Shown piece by piece: positions 16,251-23,423 of a DNA stretch of 28,737 bases (position 1 is the first letter of the stretch; each line of letters begins with the position of its first letter). The notes under the pieces were generated by a model. That model made no database searches. It worked only from the letters and a program-made list of their open reading frames with translations, and had not been told where the DNA came from. The stretch lies in assembly GCA_017518705.1 (NCBI GenBank), contig JAFWUC010000003.1:1-28737 (forward strand), in the 5' to 3' direction. Source of the stretch: Clostridia bacterium. Lineage in GTDB: Bacteria > Bacillota_A > Clostridia > Christensenellales > Aristaeellaceae. Made by a program: the position numbers and the translations under genes.

Positions 16251-17489
16251 ATGACACACACTGTTTCTCCCCGCGACCTGGAACGGCTGCGCGGTCTGGC
16301 CCGCTTAAAGGCCGAATTCGCCAATTCTCCCGAAAACGAGCGCATCCTTGCCCAATGGGAAGCCCTGGCGCAGGGCAGGCGCGAAAGCCCCACCGTGCGG
16401 CTGTTGTTTTCAAACTTCATGGACGAGGTGGTGTATTCGCGCCTGCAGTGTGAGGGTGAACAGGCCCGAAAGGTGGAGGCCAAACTGCTTTCGTCGCTGG
16501 TGGGACGCGAGCTGTTCCAAGATGACACCCCGATCTCCGCCACCTACGAAATGACCCTGGACGCCTCCGCTTACCCTTTCGGGATCAGGCCTAAACTCAC
16601 GCGCTCGCCAAACGGCAAGGGCTTTCACATCGAGCCTGTGATCGAAGACCTTGAGGAGCAGCTTGACGAACTGAAGGGCGGCGGCTTTCACATCGACGAA
16701 CAGAAAACGCAGGACGCCGCCTCCTTTGTCACGGATCTGTTCGGCGATATACTGCCGGTGCGCATGGTGCAGCCCAGCCTGACCGGCGCCATCACAAACC
16801 CGCTGGTGCAGCTGATGAGCATGGAAAACTACTATGTATCCATGTACGACTGTCCGGACACGCTGCATGAGGTCATGGACATGGCGACCCGCGTATATGA
16901 GGAGTATTACGACGCACTTGAGGCGCGCCGTCTGCTTTTGCCTACCTGCGGGATAAGCCCCGTGGCGCAGGAGAGCTTCGCCTTTAACAGCGAGCTGCCG
17001 ACCGACAAAGCCGAAAAGACCACGGACGTATGGGGCTTCCTGGAATCCCAGGAGACGACAGCGGTGTCTCCCGCGACCTTCGGTGAATTCGTGTTTCCCT
17101 ATCAGGACCGCCTGGTGAAACGTTACGGGCTTCTCAGCTACGGCTGCTGCGAACGCGTGGACGCCATATGGCCCGACTATCTGTCCAAATGGAAAAACCT
17201 GCGCAAGCTCTCAGTATCGCCGTTCAACAATGAGGATCTGGTCGGCGAATACCTGCGCGGCAGCAACGTGGTGTATTATTCCAAGCCCCGCGCCGAGTAT
17301 GTCACACAGCCCGGACCGATGGACGAGGAGGCGCTCAGGCGCTATTTCAAAGGGGTGTTCCAAGCCGCCAGCGGCTGCCTGCTGGAGATCGCCCAGCGCG
17401 AGGTGGGCACCATATTCGGCGATTTTGAAAGAGGCCGCCGATACGTCGAGATCGCCAGGGAATGCGTAAACGAATACTGGAAGCCCTAA
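16251..17489 (+). CDS. Uroporphyrinogen decarboxylase-like (URO-D superfamily) protein, YGCCE variant
   Basis: A 412-residue protein of the URO-D / methyltransferase superfamily, a TIM barrel used by haem synthesis enzymes and by many corrinoid or cobalamin-independent methyltransferases. LLSYGCCERVDAIW (Tyr297-Gly-Cys-Cys-Glu301) occupies the place where methyltransferases have HxC zinc ligands. NLRKLSVSPFNNEDLVGEYL follows, as in a recurring clostridial subfamily of unknown function. It is longer than true HemE (about 350) and lacks its signature, so a haem role is unlikely. It is cytoplasmic. The ATG has GAGGATCGAG at a slightly long distance, and a strong promoter lies at 16187-16215. Shared intergenic space with the rhamnosidase suggests a role in glycoside metabolism, perhaps demethylation; that is inference. 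Confidence 0.8.
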   Translation: MTHTVSPRDLERLRGLARLKAEFANSPENERILAQWEALAQGRRESPTVRLLFSNFMDEVVYSRLQCEGEQARKVEAKLLSSLVGRELFQDDTPISATYEMTLDASAYPFGIRPKLTRSPNGKGFHIEPVIEDLEEQLDELKGGGFHIDEQKTQDAASFVTDLFGDILPVRMVQPSLTGAITNPLVQLMSMENYYVSMYDCPDTLHEVMDMATRVYEEYYDALEARRLLLPTCGISPVAQESFAFNSELPTDKAEKTTDVWGFLESQETTAVSPATFGEFVFPYQDRLVKRYGLLSYGCCERVDAIWPDYLSKWKNLRKLSVSPFNNEDLVGEYLRGSNVVYYSKPRAEYVTQPGPMDEEALRRYFKGVFQAASGCLLEIAQREVGTIFGDFERGRRYVEIARECVNEYWKP

Positions 17490-17570
17490 TTGATCGGCGC
17501 GTCTGGCTTAAGCAGATGCCCGAGAGAACGCGGTCTTCCCGCTTTCTGCTATCGTGTATGTACTGAGTAT

Positions 17571-17606
17571 AAAAACGACCCCGCGGGGCACATAGCCTCG
17601 CGAGGT
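17571..17606 (-). terminator. Terminator between the URO-D-like and SH3 genes
   Basis: The arms 17578-17589 and 17595-17606 form a 12-bp GC-rich stem with one wobble and one mismatch and a five-base loop. On the minus strand it is followed by CG and five T residues (17575-17571), serving the SH3 protein gene. It may also stop the plus-strand transcript of the URO-D-like gene. Confidence 0.75.
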
Positions 17607-17644
17607 ATTTGTTTGGGTATTCGTCGGAAACTCAACGCACGGTT

Positions 17645-18118
17645 TTATTTGCGGATCCAGGCCGCCGCGCCGCGCAGGCTCACGAGGATCCAGTTGCCTT
17701 CGATCCTCAGTATCGGCAGTACGGTGTTTTTGTCCAGAAGGGCAACTCTGGGTGCGCCGGTGCTGTTCCAGGCGTAGGCAGGGGTTTTCGCATCCGTGCG
17801 GTACCAGGCGGGATCAATGGTGATGTAGGCGGAGTTTACCCAGCCGGAAGGAGAATTCTCGGAATCTCCGAGCACACAGTAAGCCCAGTCGCCGGACTGC
17901 TTTGTCACTATGATGCGGGTGCCATAGGGCAGGCTCTTAACGGCTTTAGCGGAAGAGCTGGCCTTTTCGCGCACAGTCAGTTCCTGGCACAGTACCACGG
18001 CCTGAAGACCGATCTGTCCCTGACCGAGGGGAGAAATAACTTCCGCCTGAACAGCAAACATGTTTCCGAAGGTAAGGGTCATAACGACCAGAATCATAAG
18101 CCAAGCTATCTTTTTCAT
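17645..18118 (-). CDS. Secreted protein with SH3-like domain(s)
   Basis: A 157-residue exported protein. Residues 1-26 form a signal peptide (MKKIAW, a hydrophobic core, then FAVQA before EVIS). A bacterial SH3 domain spans about 40-97: LTVREKASSSAKAVKSLPYG and SGWVNSAYI are the usual first and last strands. The last 50 residues (VALLDKNTVLPILRIEGNW...AAAWIRK) look like a second, degenerate SH3 repeat. Such domains bind peptidoglycan or cell-wall peptides outside the membrane. The ATG at 18118 has AAGGAG about eleven bases upstream; another ATG at 18128 is out of frame. It is monocistronic, with a terminator at 17571-17606. The partner and role are unknown. Confidence 0.82.
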   Translation of the reverse strand: MKKIAWLMILVVMTLTFGNMFAVQAEVISPLGQGQIGLQAVVLCQELTVREKASSSAKAVKSLPYGTRIIVTKQSGDWAYCVLGDSENSPSGWVNSAYITIDPAWYRTDAKTPAYAWNSTGAPRVALLDKNTVLPILRIEGNWILVSLRGAAAWIRK

Positions 18119-18182
18119 ATATTTTCATGCTCCTTGTTGAACTTTAATGTTTTTTGTGCAGGTCCTTTGGCCTGACCATATT

Positions 18183-18211
18183 GTTATACGAGGCAAAAGG
18201 GAGGGTGGCAG
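18183..18211 (-). promoter_or_regulatory. Possible promoter of the SH3 protein gene
   Basis: On the minus strand CTGCCA (18211-18206) and TATAAC (18188-18183) are 17 bases apart. The -35 matches consensus at four of six positions. It is the best candidate in this interval but not strong. Confidence 0.4.
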
Positions 18212-18357
18212 CGATTTGAGAAAAAATATTTGAAAATTGAAAATATTTTGCGGACTGCAAAACGCCGTCCGTGACCGTCAGGTCAAAGCCGAAAAAGACT
18301 TTCCGGTTACCAGTATTCCGGCAGATCAAATGCAGCAAACATGCGCTGCGGGCAGGT

Positions 18358-18386
18358 TTGACAAGCCAGACCAAAAATGGTATGAT
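18358..18386 (+). promoter_or_regulatory. Sigma-A promoter of the zinc-ribbon gene pair
   Basis: TTGACA (18358-18363) and TATGAT (18381-18386) are separated by 17 bases. Initiation near 18393 leaves about 37 bases before the TTG start at 18430 and rules out starts further upstream. Confidence 0.8.
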
Positions 18387-18429
18387 TCTGCCTGTAAAAA
18401 AAGCCTGCGGGCGTTTAAGGAAAGGTGTG

Positions 18430-18798
18430 TTGACTGTGTTTTGTCCTAAATGCGGCGCCGAATTGGTGCCCGGCGCTCGTTTCTGCTCCAAATGCGGCAG
18501 TGAAGTCGGCCTGGCCGAGCCGGCTGCCGGGACATCCGGCGCCCAGACATTTACCGTCACCTTCACCCGGGAAAAGCAGTGGTTTGCGATCAATCCCGCG
18601 GTAAAGATCATAGTGGACGAACGGGACGAGTACAGGATCGACAGCGGCGAGACCATACGCGTACCAATGACTGGGGGCGTTCACGGCGTGACATTCAGGT
18701 GCGGGGTGCGCAACAAGGTAATACAGCTGGAAGTCGCTGGGGATCTGAGCGTGAACCTCAAATGGAACCGGCTGACCGGCAGCCTGGTCGTCAAATAA
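18430..18798 (+). CDS. Zinc-ribbon protein with C-terminal beta domain, TTG start
   Basis: A 122-residue protein. The N-terminal zinc ribbon has Cys5, Cys8, Cys19 and Cys22 (FCPKCGAELVPGARFCSKCG). A short linker rich in Ala, Glu and Pro follows, then a beta-rich domain of about 75 residues (FTVTFTREKQWFAINPAVKI... ending LTGSLVVK) that I cannot assign. There is no membrane segment or signal peptide. I chose TTG 18430 because AAGGAAAGG lies just upstream and the zinc ribbon begins immediately; GTG 18436 is an alternative. An open frame upstream to 18271 crosses the promoter and is not coding. The stop is 26 bases before a second zinc-ribbon gene, forming a two-gene unit. It is probably an adaptor protein; function unknown. 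Confidence 0.75.
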   Translation: MTVFCPKCGAELVPGARFCSKCGSEVGLAEPAAGTSGAQTFTVTFTREKQWFAINPAVKIIVDERDEYRIDSGETIRVPMTGGVHGVTFRCGVRNKVIQLEVAGDLSVNLKWNRLTGSLVVK

Positions 18799-18824
18799 AC
18801 CGAGCGAGGCAAGGAGGATAAGCC

Positions 18825-19241
18825 ATGTTTTGTATAAAATGCGGAAAAGAGGTGCCAGAAGGCGCGGTTTTCTGCCCTTTCTGCGGCCAGAAGCAAGGCG
18901 CACCCGCAGAAGCGCCCGCTTCTGTTTCCGATGCAAGCGGAACGGCAGCGGGAGGCGCGGGTTATGCCAAGCCGGTAAACAGCTCTCCGATCAAAAAAGC
19001 GCGTTACAACATACTGTGCATCATCGGATTGGTGATAGGCGCTATCGCCCTGGTGTTCAGCTATATCCCGCTTGACCTGTTCAAGGTGCTGGGCATACTG
19101 GCGGGCATAGCCGCAGTGATAGTTGCGGCGATAGGCGTGGTAAGGTGCAACCGTACCAACGAAAACGGGCGCATCCACGGCGTTCTGGGCGTAGTAGCCG
19201 GAGCGCTGACCATCATATTCGTGATAATAGACATATTGTAG
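18825..19241 (+). CDS. Zinc-ribbon membrane protein
   Basis: A 138-residue protein. The N-terminal zinc ribbon has Cys3, Cys6, Cys17 and Cys20 (MFCIKCGKEVPEGAVFCPFCG). A flexible Ala/Pro/Ser/Gly linker (about 25-52) follows, then three membrane segments at roughly 63-82, 86-107 and 119-137. The ribbon should face the cytoplasm. The architecture is common in Clostridia and generally of unknown function; a sensor or scaffold role is a guess. The ATG follows AAGGAGG at ideal spacing. It is co-transcribed with the preceding zinc-ribbon gene, and the two ribbons are similar enough to suggest a shared partner. No obvious terminator is seen in the 159 bases to the next gene. Confidence 0.82.
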   Translation: MFCIKCGKEVPEGAVFCPFCGQKQGAPAEAPASVSDASGTAAGGAGYAKPVNSSPIKKARYNILCIIGLVIGAIALVFSYIPLDLFKVLGILAGIAAVIVAAIGVVRCNRTNENGRIHGVLGVVAGALTIIFVIIDIL

Positions 19242-19400
19242 CTTCCAAACGGTCATCGGACTTAAACCGGTCCCCGGAGCGGCTGCGGCCTGCGCATGCC
19301 ATGGACCGGACCTAAGGGAATACCGGCAGATCTCTGTTTCCGTGTTTCTTTTCCGCACTTAAGTGGATGCGTGATCATATGAAATGAGAGGATACAGCCT

Positions 19401-20687
19401 ATGAACAGAAAAGTCAGGATCGGTGTTTTCGGCGCGTACAGGGGAATGACGATGATCTCCGTGCTGCTTAAGCATCCGGAGGCGGAGCTTGTGGCGATAT
19501 GCGACAAGTATCTGCCCGCGCTTGAAAAAGCCGGCAGCGCCGCGAAGGAAGCGGGGCTCAAAATCGCACTGTACGAGAATTTCGAAGACTTTTTCAGGCA
19601 CGACATGGACGCCGTCGTCCTGGCAAATTACGCGAACGAGCACGCCACGTTTGCCATCAGACTGCTTAAAAGCGGACGGCACGTATTAAGCGAGGTGCTC
19701 CCGTGTGAAACGATGGCCCAGGCAGTGGCGCTGATAGAGGCAGTGGAGGAGAGCGGCAAGGTATATGCGTACGCCGAAAACTACTGCTACATGTGGCACA
19801 CGTTCGAAATGCGCGAAAGATATGCCCGCGGCGACATCGGCGACGTGATGTATGCCGAGGGCGAATACGTCCACGACTGCGCCGCGATCTGGCCGAGCAT
19901 CACCTACGGTCAGAAGGATCACTGGCGCAACAACATGTTCCCGAATTTCTACTGCACTCATTCCATCGGTCCCATGCTGTACATAACCGGGCACCGGCCG
20001 GTGCAGGTGACCGGCTTTATCACTCAGCGCAACGAGACCGTGCCCCCGCTCGGGCTGAAAAGCGGCGAATGCGCCGGGATAGAGATACTGACCCTGGACA
20101 ACGGCGCGATATGCAAAAGCGTGCACGGCCACCTTAAGCGCGAACCCGGCAGCATCAATTATGAGATCTACGGCACAAAAGGCTCCATGGAGTCGGAAAG
20201 GTTCATGCCAAGCTACGCCGGGCAGGAACGGGAAGCCGAGCTCCAGGTATACCGTGAGGGCGAAAAACTGTGCATAGGGACTACGGAGCGCTATCATCCC
20301 GGCCAGCAGGCCATCGCGGCCGATATGGCAAAAAAGTTTTCCACACACGGTGGCAGCGACTTTTATCCCACGCATTTCTTCATAGAGCGCATACTCGGGA
20401 ACCCGGACGGCGAAAAGTATTCGATCGACGTATACCAGGCGGTCGATATGGGCATCTGCGGCTTACTGGCATACCGTTCGGCCCTGAACGGCAATATGCC
20501 GGTCCGCGTGCCAAACCTGAGAAACAGGGAAGAACGCGAAGCCTACCGCTTTGACAACCGCTGCACCAATCCTAAAATCGCCAAAGGCGACGATCTGCTG
20601 CCGTGCTATCCTGCCGGCAACCTGGAGTATCCGGACAGCGTTTACGAAAACGTGCGCAGGCTCTGGCTCGAAGGCAAGAATGCATGA
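19401..20687 (+). CDS. Gfo/Idh/MocA family protein, GH109-like
   Basis: A 428-residue protein with a Gfo/Idh/MocA fold but atypical motifs. The dinucleotide loop reads GVFGAYRG (8-15) rather than GxGxxG. The EKP triad is replaced by SEVLP (97-101), so the catalytic lysine is absent. AENYCYM (125-131), GEYVHD (154-159) and YCTHSIGPMLYITG (184-197) follow. This pattern recalls family GH109, in which the same fold, with tightly bound NAD, cleaves glycosides by transient C3 oxidation and elimination. It is therefore more likely a glycosidase or elimination enzyme than a simple dehydrogenase, but the sugar is unknown. The ATG follows GAGAGG at good spacing; it is cytoplasmic. The creatininase-family gene 49 bases downstream should be in the same operon. 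Confidence 0.85.
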   Translation: MNRKVRIGVFGAYRGMTMISVLLKHPEAELVAICDKYLPALEKAGSAAKEAGLKIALYENFEDFFRHDMDAVVLANYANEHATFAIRLLKSGRHVLSEVLPCETMAQAVALIEAVEESGKVYAYAENYCYMWHTFEMRERYARGDIGDVMYAEGEYVHDCAAIWPSITYGQKDHWRNNMFPNFYCTHSIGPMLYITGHRPVQVTGFITQRNETVPPLGLKSGECAGIEILTLDNGAICKSVHGHLKREPGSINYEIYGTKGSMESERFMPSYAGQEREAELQVYREGEKLCIGTTERYHPGQQAIAADMAKKFSTHGGSDFYPTHFFIERILGNPDGEKYSIDVYQAVDMGICGLLAYRSALNGNMPVRVPNLRNREEREAYRFDNRCTNPKIAKGDDLLPCYPAGNLEYPDSVYENVRRLWLEGKNA

Positions 20688-20736
20688 TAGTCTTTTTCGG
20701 CATCGAATCACAAGCAGTTATCAGGGAGGTGCAAAT

Positions 20737-21504
20737 ATGCAGCTTGCACGTATGACATGGCCTCAGGCTGAGGAGTATTTCAGCAAAAACGATATAATCC
20801 TGCTGTCGGTGGGAAGCATCGAGTGCCACGGCAAACATCTGCCGCTGGGGACCGATACGCTGATCCCCCAGAAGCTTCTGGAGCTGATCGAGCCGTTGAC
20901 GGACGTGGCGATCGCTCCGATAATCCCGTTCGGGGCGTGCGACAGCCAGACGGATTATCCCGGCACCGTCTCCCTCGGGCAAGATACGCTGTACGATGTG
21001 TTCACAAAGCTCACCCAGGGATATAAATCCCACGGCGTGCGCCGCTTTGTGGTGCTGAACGGGCATGGCGGCAATGTCCCGGTCCTGGACCGGGTGTCGC
21101 TGGACCTGCAAAGACAGGGCTGCATGCTGGCGCAGATGAACTGGTGGCTGATGGCCTGGGATCTGGATCCTGCGTGGAAAGGCGGGCACGGCGGCGCGGA
21201 AGAGACCGCGGGCGTGCTGGCGGTGGATCCCAAACTTGTGGACTGGAACAGCGTGGAGGATATGGTGCTCAAGCCCGTTTCGGACGAGCTTGAAGCGACG
21301 GGCTTTAAGACGGTGCGCTACAAAGGCGTGGAGATACCGCTGGTGCGTCCGGTCACGGATATCAGCGACAATGGCTGGATCGGTCCGGATCATCCCAAAT
21401 ACGCCACCGAAAAATGGGGCAACGAGATGCTCGAAGCCTGCGCGAAGTACATTGCGGACTTCATGGAGGCTTTCAGGCGCGCGCCTCTGCCGGACCGCAA
21501 GTAA
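20737..21504 (+). CDS. Creatininase family metal-dependent amidohydrolase
   Basis: A 255-residue protein of the creatininase family, which hydrolyses cyclic amides or formamides using a two-metal site. SVGSIECHGKHLPLGTD (24-40) supplies Glu29, His31 and Asp40. VVLNGHGGN (105-113) and KGGHGGAEETAG (148-159) carry the remaining conserved residues, including His110 and probably Glu155. True creatininase, mycofactocin MftE and riboflavin-pathway ArfB belong here; context gives no reason to choose one. The ATG at 20737 is preceded by GGGAGGTG; an open frame reaching back to 20551 lies inside the previous gene and was rejected. It is cytoplasmic, co-transcribed with the GH109-like gene, and ended by a strong hairpin 23 bases after the stop. 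It may act on an amide-containing sugar derivative (inference). Confidence 0.85.
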   Translation: MQLARMTWPQAEEYFSKNDIILLSVGSIECHGKHLPLGTDTLIPQKLLELIEPLTDVAIAPIIPFGACDSQTDYPGTVSLGQDTLYDVFTKLTQGYKSHGVRRFVVLNGHGGNVPVLDRVSLDLQRQGCMLAQMNWWLMAWDLDPAWKGGHGGAEETAGVLAVDPKLVDWNSVEDMVLKPVSDELEATGFKTVRYKGVEIPLVRPVTDISDNGWIGPDHPKYATEKWGNEMLEACAKYIADFMEAFRRAPLPDRK

Positions 21505-21526
21505 GAACGGAGTGCAAAAAAACAAG

Positions 21527-21555
21527 CGGGGACCGCTGCCGGGCAGCGGTCCCCG
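21527..21555. terminator. Strong bidirectional terminator between convergent operons
   Basis: CGGGGACCGCTGC (21527-21539) and GCAGCGGTCCCCG (21543-21555) form a perfect 13-bp stem with a three-base loop. TTTTTGCAC follows on the right and GTGCAAAAAAA precedes on the left, so both strands have a T-tract. Confidence 0.9.
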
Positions 21556-21588
21556 TTTTTGCACAGGCAGAATGCGCCGATCCGCGTT

Positions 21589-23373
21589 TCAGCTTACGTC
21601 GAATGAGAAAACATGCGCTTTGTCGTTCCCCCAGGTCTCCGTCGGCACAAGGCGGATGCCCAGATACTCGCCTTCCAGCGGAAAGACGTTCAGGCGTTCG
21701 TAGTTGGTGTGCGTTTCGTATAAAACGGTCCATTCTCCGGAGGCGGTCAGACCTTCGATCCGGTATGCCCGGGTCAAGGTTTTGGGCACGTGGAAATCCG
21801 GGCAATGCCACGGGCGGTTGGCGAGCATATTGTGACGGAACGGACGCCCTCCGATATGGGGCATGGTGTCGCGGTTCAGGTCGCTGTCCCACACGATGCG
21901 CGCCCTGCTGACGGCGCGTTTTGCTCCGAACAGATATGCGGCGCTGTCACCCAAAGCGAGCGTCACGCCGTTGTCGCTGTCATCAATGGGGCGGTCCAGA
22001 CCGTTGCGCAGGTTTTCGGCGCTCTCTGAGGGGCACTCAAGCTTGGCGCCAAGAGTCAGTTCGGGAACCTTTCGGACATGGAACGGCAGGTAGCAGTCGT
22101 CTTCCATCAGTATGTCCTGGAGTTCCCCGATGCTTTTCTCGTAAACGCCGCGGGGAGTCGTTTTGTCGCGCACTGCCAGATACGCCGCTGCGCCCATAGC
22201 CTGCCCCAGCGTGGCGCAGGTGCCCATTACGCGGGTGGAAGAGAGCGCCCAGTGGGTAACGGATATATTGCGGCCCGCGCAGAACAGATTGTCGATGTTG
22301 CGGGAATACAGGCTGCGGTATGGGATGCCGTAAGGCCGCGGGGCAGGATAATTGACATTCGGGTGGTCACCCGAGTAGAAACCGCGCGGGTCGTGGTCGT
22401 CCATGGACCAGCCGCCGTAAGCGACCAGATCGGGGAAATGCCCGCCGCCCTCAACGTCGTTCTGCGTCATTATCACGTCGCCCAGATAACGCCTGCTCTC
22501 GCGTTTGCCGGGCAGTATGCCGACCCAGTCCAGGCGCCAAGAGGCGTTTTTCTCCCTGTTTTCGGGCGCGTTTTTCACGTAATCCCACAGACCGTAGGCG
22601 ATGCGCAGCAGTTCGTCGCGTTTTGCTTCCGTATCGCCGATGGAATCCGCGTCTCCGCCGATCTCCAGATACCAGAAGTTTTCCGTGGGATTGCCAATGT
22701 CGGGGATGCGGTGGGGCAGGTCATCGGCAGTGTAATGATATGCCCATTTCGGAGGAATGAACGTGGAGGGTCTGTCTTCCTGCCTTGCCTGTATCATGCA
22801 GCTCATACCCATCGTCTTGCTGTCGCCGGTCTCGGGCGCGATGCTTTCGCCGAATGCGCTTTTTGCCTCGCGGCCGATAACGAAGTCCGCGCCGGAAAGC
22901 GGCGCGAGCACGCTGTCGCCCGAGCAGTCCGCAAACACACGGGCGGTGATGGTATGATACTGTTCGGTGGTCATCTGCCAGCCGGTCACGCTTTTTATGC
23001 GGTCATGCTCCATTTCCAGCGCGTTTACTGAGCAGTTGAGCAGGAGGGTGAGGTTTGCTTCGCTGCGGGCAAACTCGTACAGTATGCCGTCCCACACGGA
23101 ATAGTTCTTGTCCGGATTACGGTACAGGTTTTCCAGCATTATCTCTTCCAACAGGCCGGTCTCCAGCTTGTTTTCGCCGCAGAATCCCGCACCGCACACC
23201 CACATGCGTATCTCGCTGGAGGCATTGCCGCCCAGCATTGGCCTTTCCTGCACCAGCGCGGTTTTTACGCCGTGCCTTGCGGCTTCCACAGCAGCGCACA
23301 GCCCTGCTAGGCCTCCTCCGACTACGCAGAAATCCACGTCGTGGCGGATCGTTTTAAAGGCTTCGGGTTTCAT
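21589..23373 (-). CDS. FAD-dependent oxidoreductase (FAD_oxidored family)
   Basis: A 594-residue flavoprotein. The FAD-binding Rossmann motif VDFCVVGGGLAGLCAAVEAA starts at residue 13. Glu43 lies in the ribose-binding position and ERPMLGGNASSEIRM follows, as in the FAD_oxidored (PF12831) group. NIDNLFCAGRNIS near residue 370 is the second FAD contact. The last 140 residues are beta-rich (RAYRIEGLTASGEWTVL... GIRLVPTETWG) and resemble a carbohydrate-binding-type sandwich domain. These proteins are common beside glycan genes in gut bacteria; the oxidised substrate is generally unknown. No signal peptide is seen. The ATG follows GGAGGGCGATATT. It is second in a unit with the URO-D-like gene 50 bases upstream and ends at a bidirectional terminator. 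Confidence 0.87.
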   Translation of the reverse strand: MKPEAFKTIRHDVDFCVVGGGLAGLCAAVEAARHGVKTALVQERPMLGGNASSEIRMWVCGAGFCGENKLETGLLEEIMLENLYRNPDKNYSVWDGILYEFARSEANLTLLLNCSVNALEMEHDRIKSVTGWQMTTEQYHTITARVFADCSGDSVLAPLSGADFVIGREAKSAFGESIAPETGDSKTMGMSCMIQARQEDRPSTFIPPKWAYHYTADDLPHRIPDIGNPTENFWYLEIGGDADSIGDTEAKRDELLRIAYGLWDYVKNAPENREKNASWRLDWVGILPGKRESRRYLGDVIMTQNDVEGGGHFPDLVAYGGWSMDDHDPRGFYSGDHPNVNYPAPRPYGIPYRSLYSRNIDNLFCAGRNISVTHWALSSTRVMGTCATLGQAMGAAAYLAVRDKTTPRGVYEKSIGELQDILMEDDCYLPFHVRKVPELTLGAKLECPSESAENLRNGLDRPIDDSDNGVTLALGDSAAYLFGAKRAVSRARIVWDSDLNRDTMPHIGGRPFRHNMLANRPWHCPDFHVPKTLTRAYRIEGLTASGEWTVLYETHTNYERLNVFPLEGEYLGIRLVPTETWGNDKAHVFSFDVS

Positions 23374-23423
23374 AATATCGCCCTCCGATAAGTTCCGATA
23401 GTTTGCGGACCGGTTTTGAACGC

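Noticed and set aside
17578..17606. Adjacent palindromes CCCCGCGGGG and CCTCGCGAGG as a possible recombination or protein-binding site
   Set aside because: They pair with each other as a stem followed by a T-tract on the minus strand at the end of a gene, so a terminator explains them.
18271..18429. Upstream extension of the first zinc-ribbon gene
   Set aside because: It spans a consensus promoter at 18358-18386, and the ribosome site and zinc ribbon begin at 18430.
20572..21564. Long open frame of 330 codons on the minus strand
   Set aside because: It is antisense to the GH109-like and creatininase genes and runs through the bidirectional terminator.
22078..23031. Long open frame of 317 codons on the plus strand
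   Set aside because: It lies wholly antisense to the FAD oxidoreductase gene, has no family motif, and shows the composition expected of the complement of GC-rich coding sequence.
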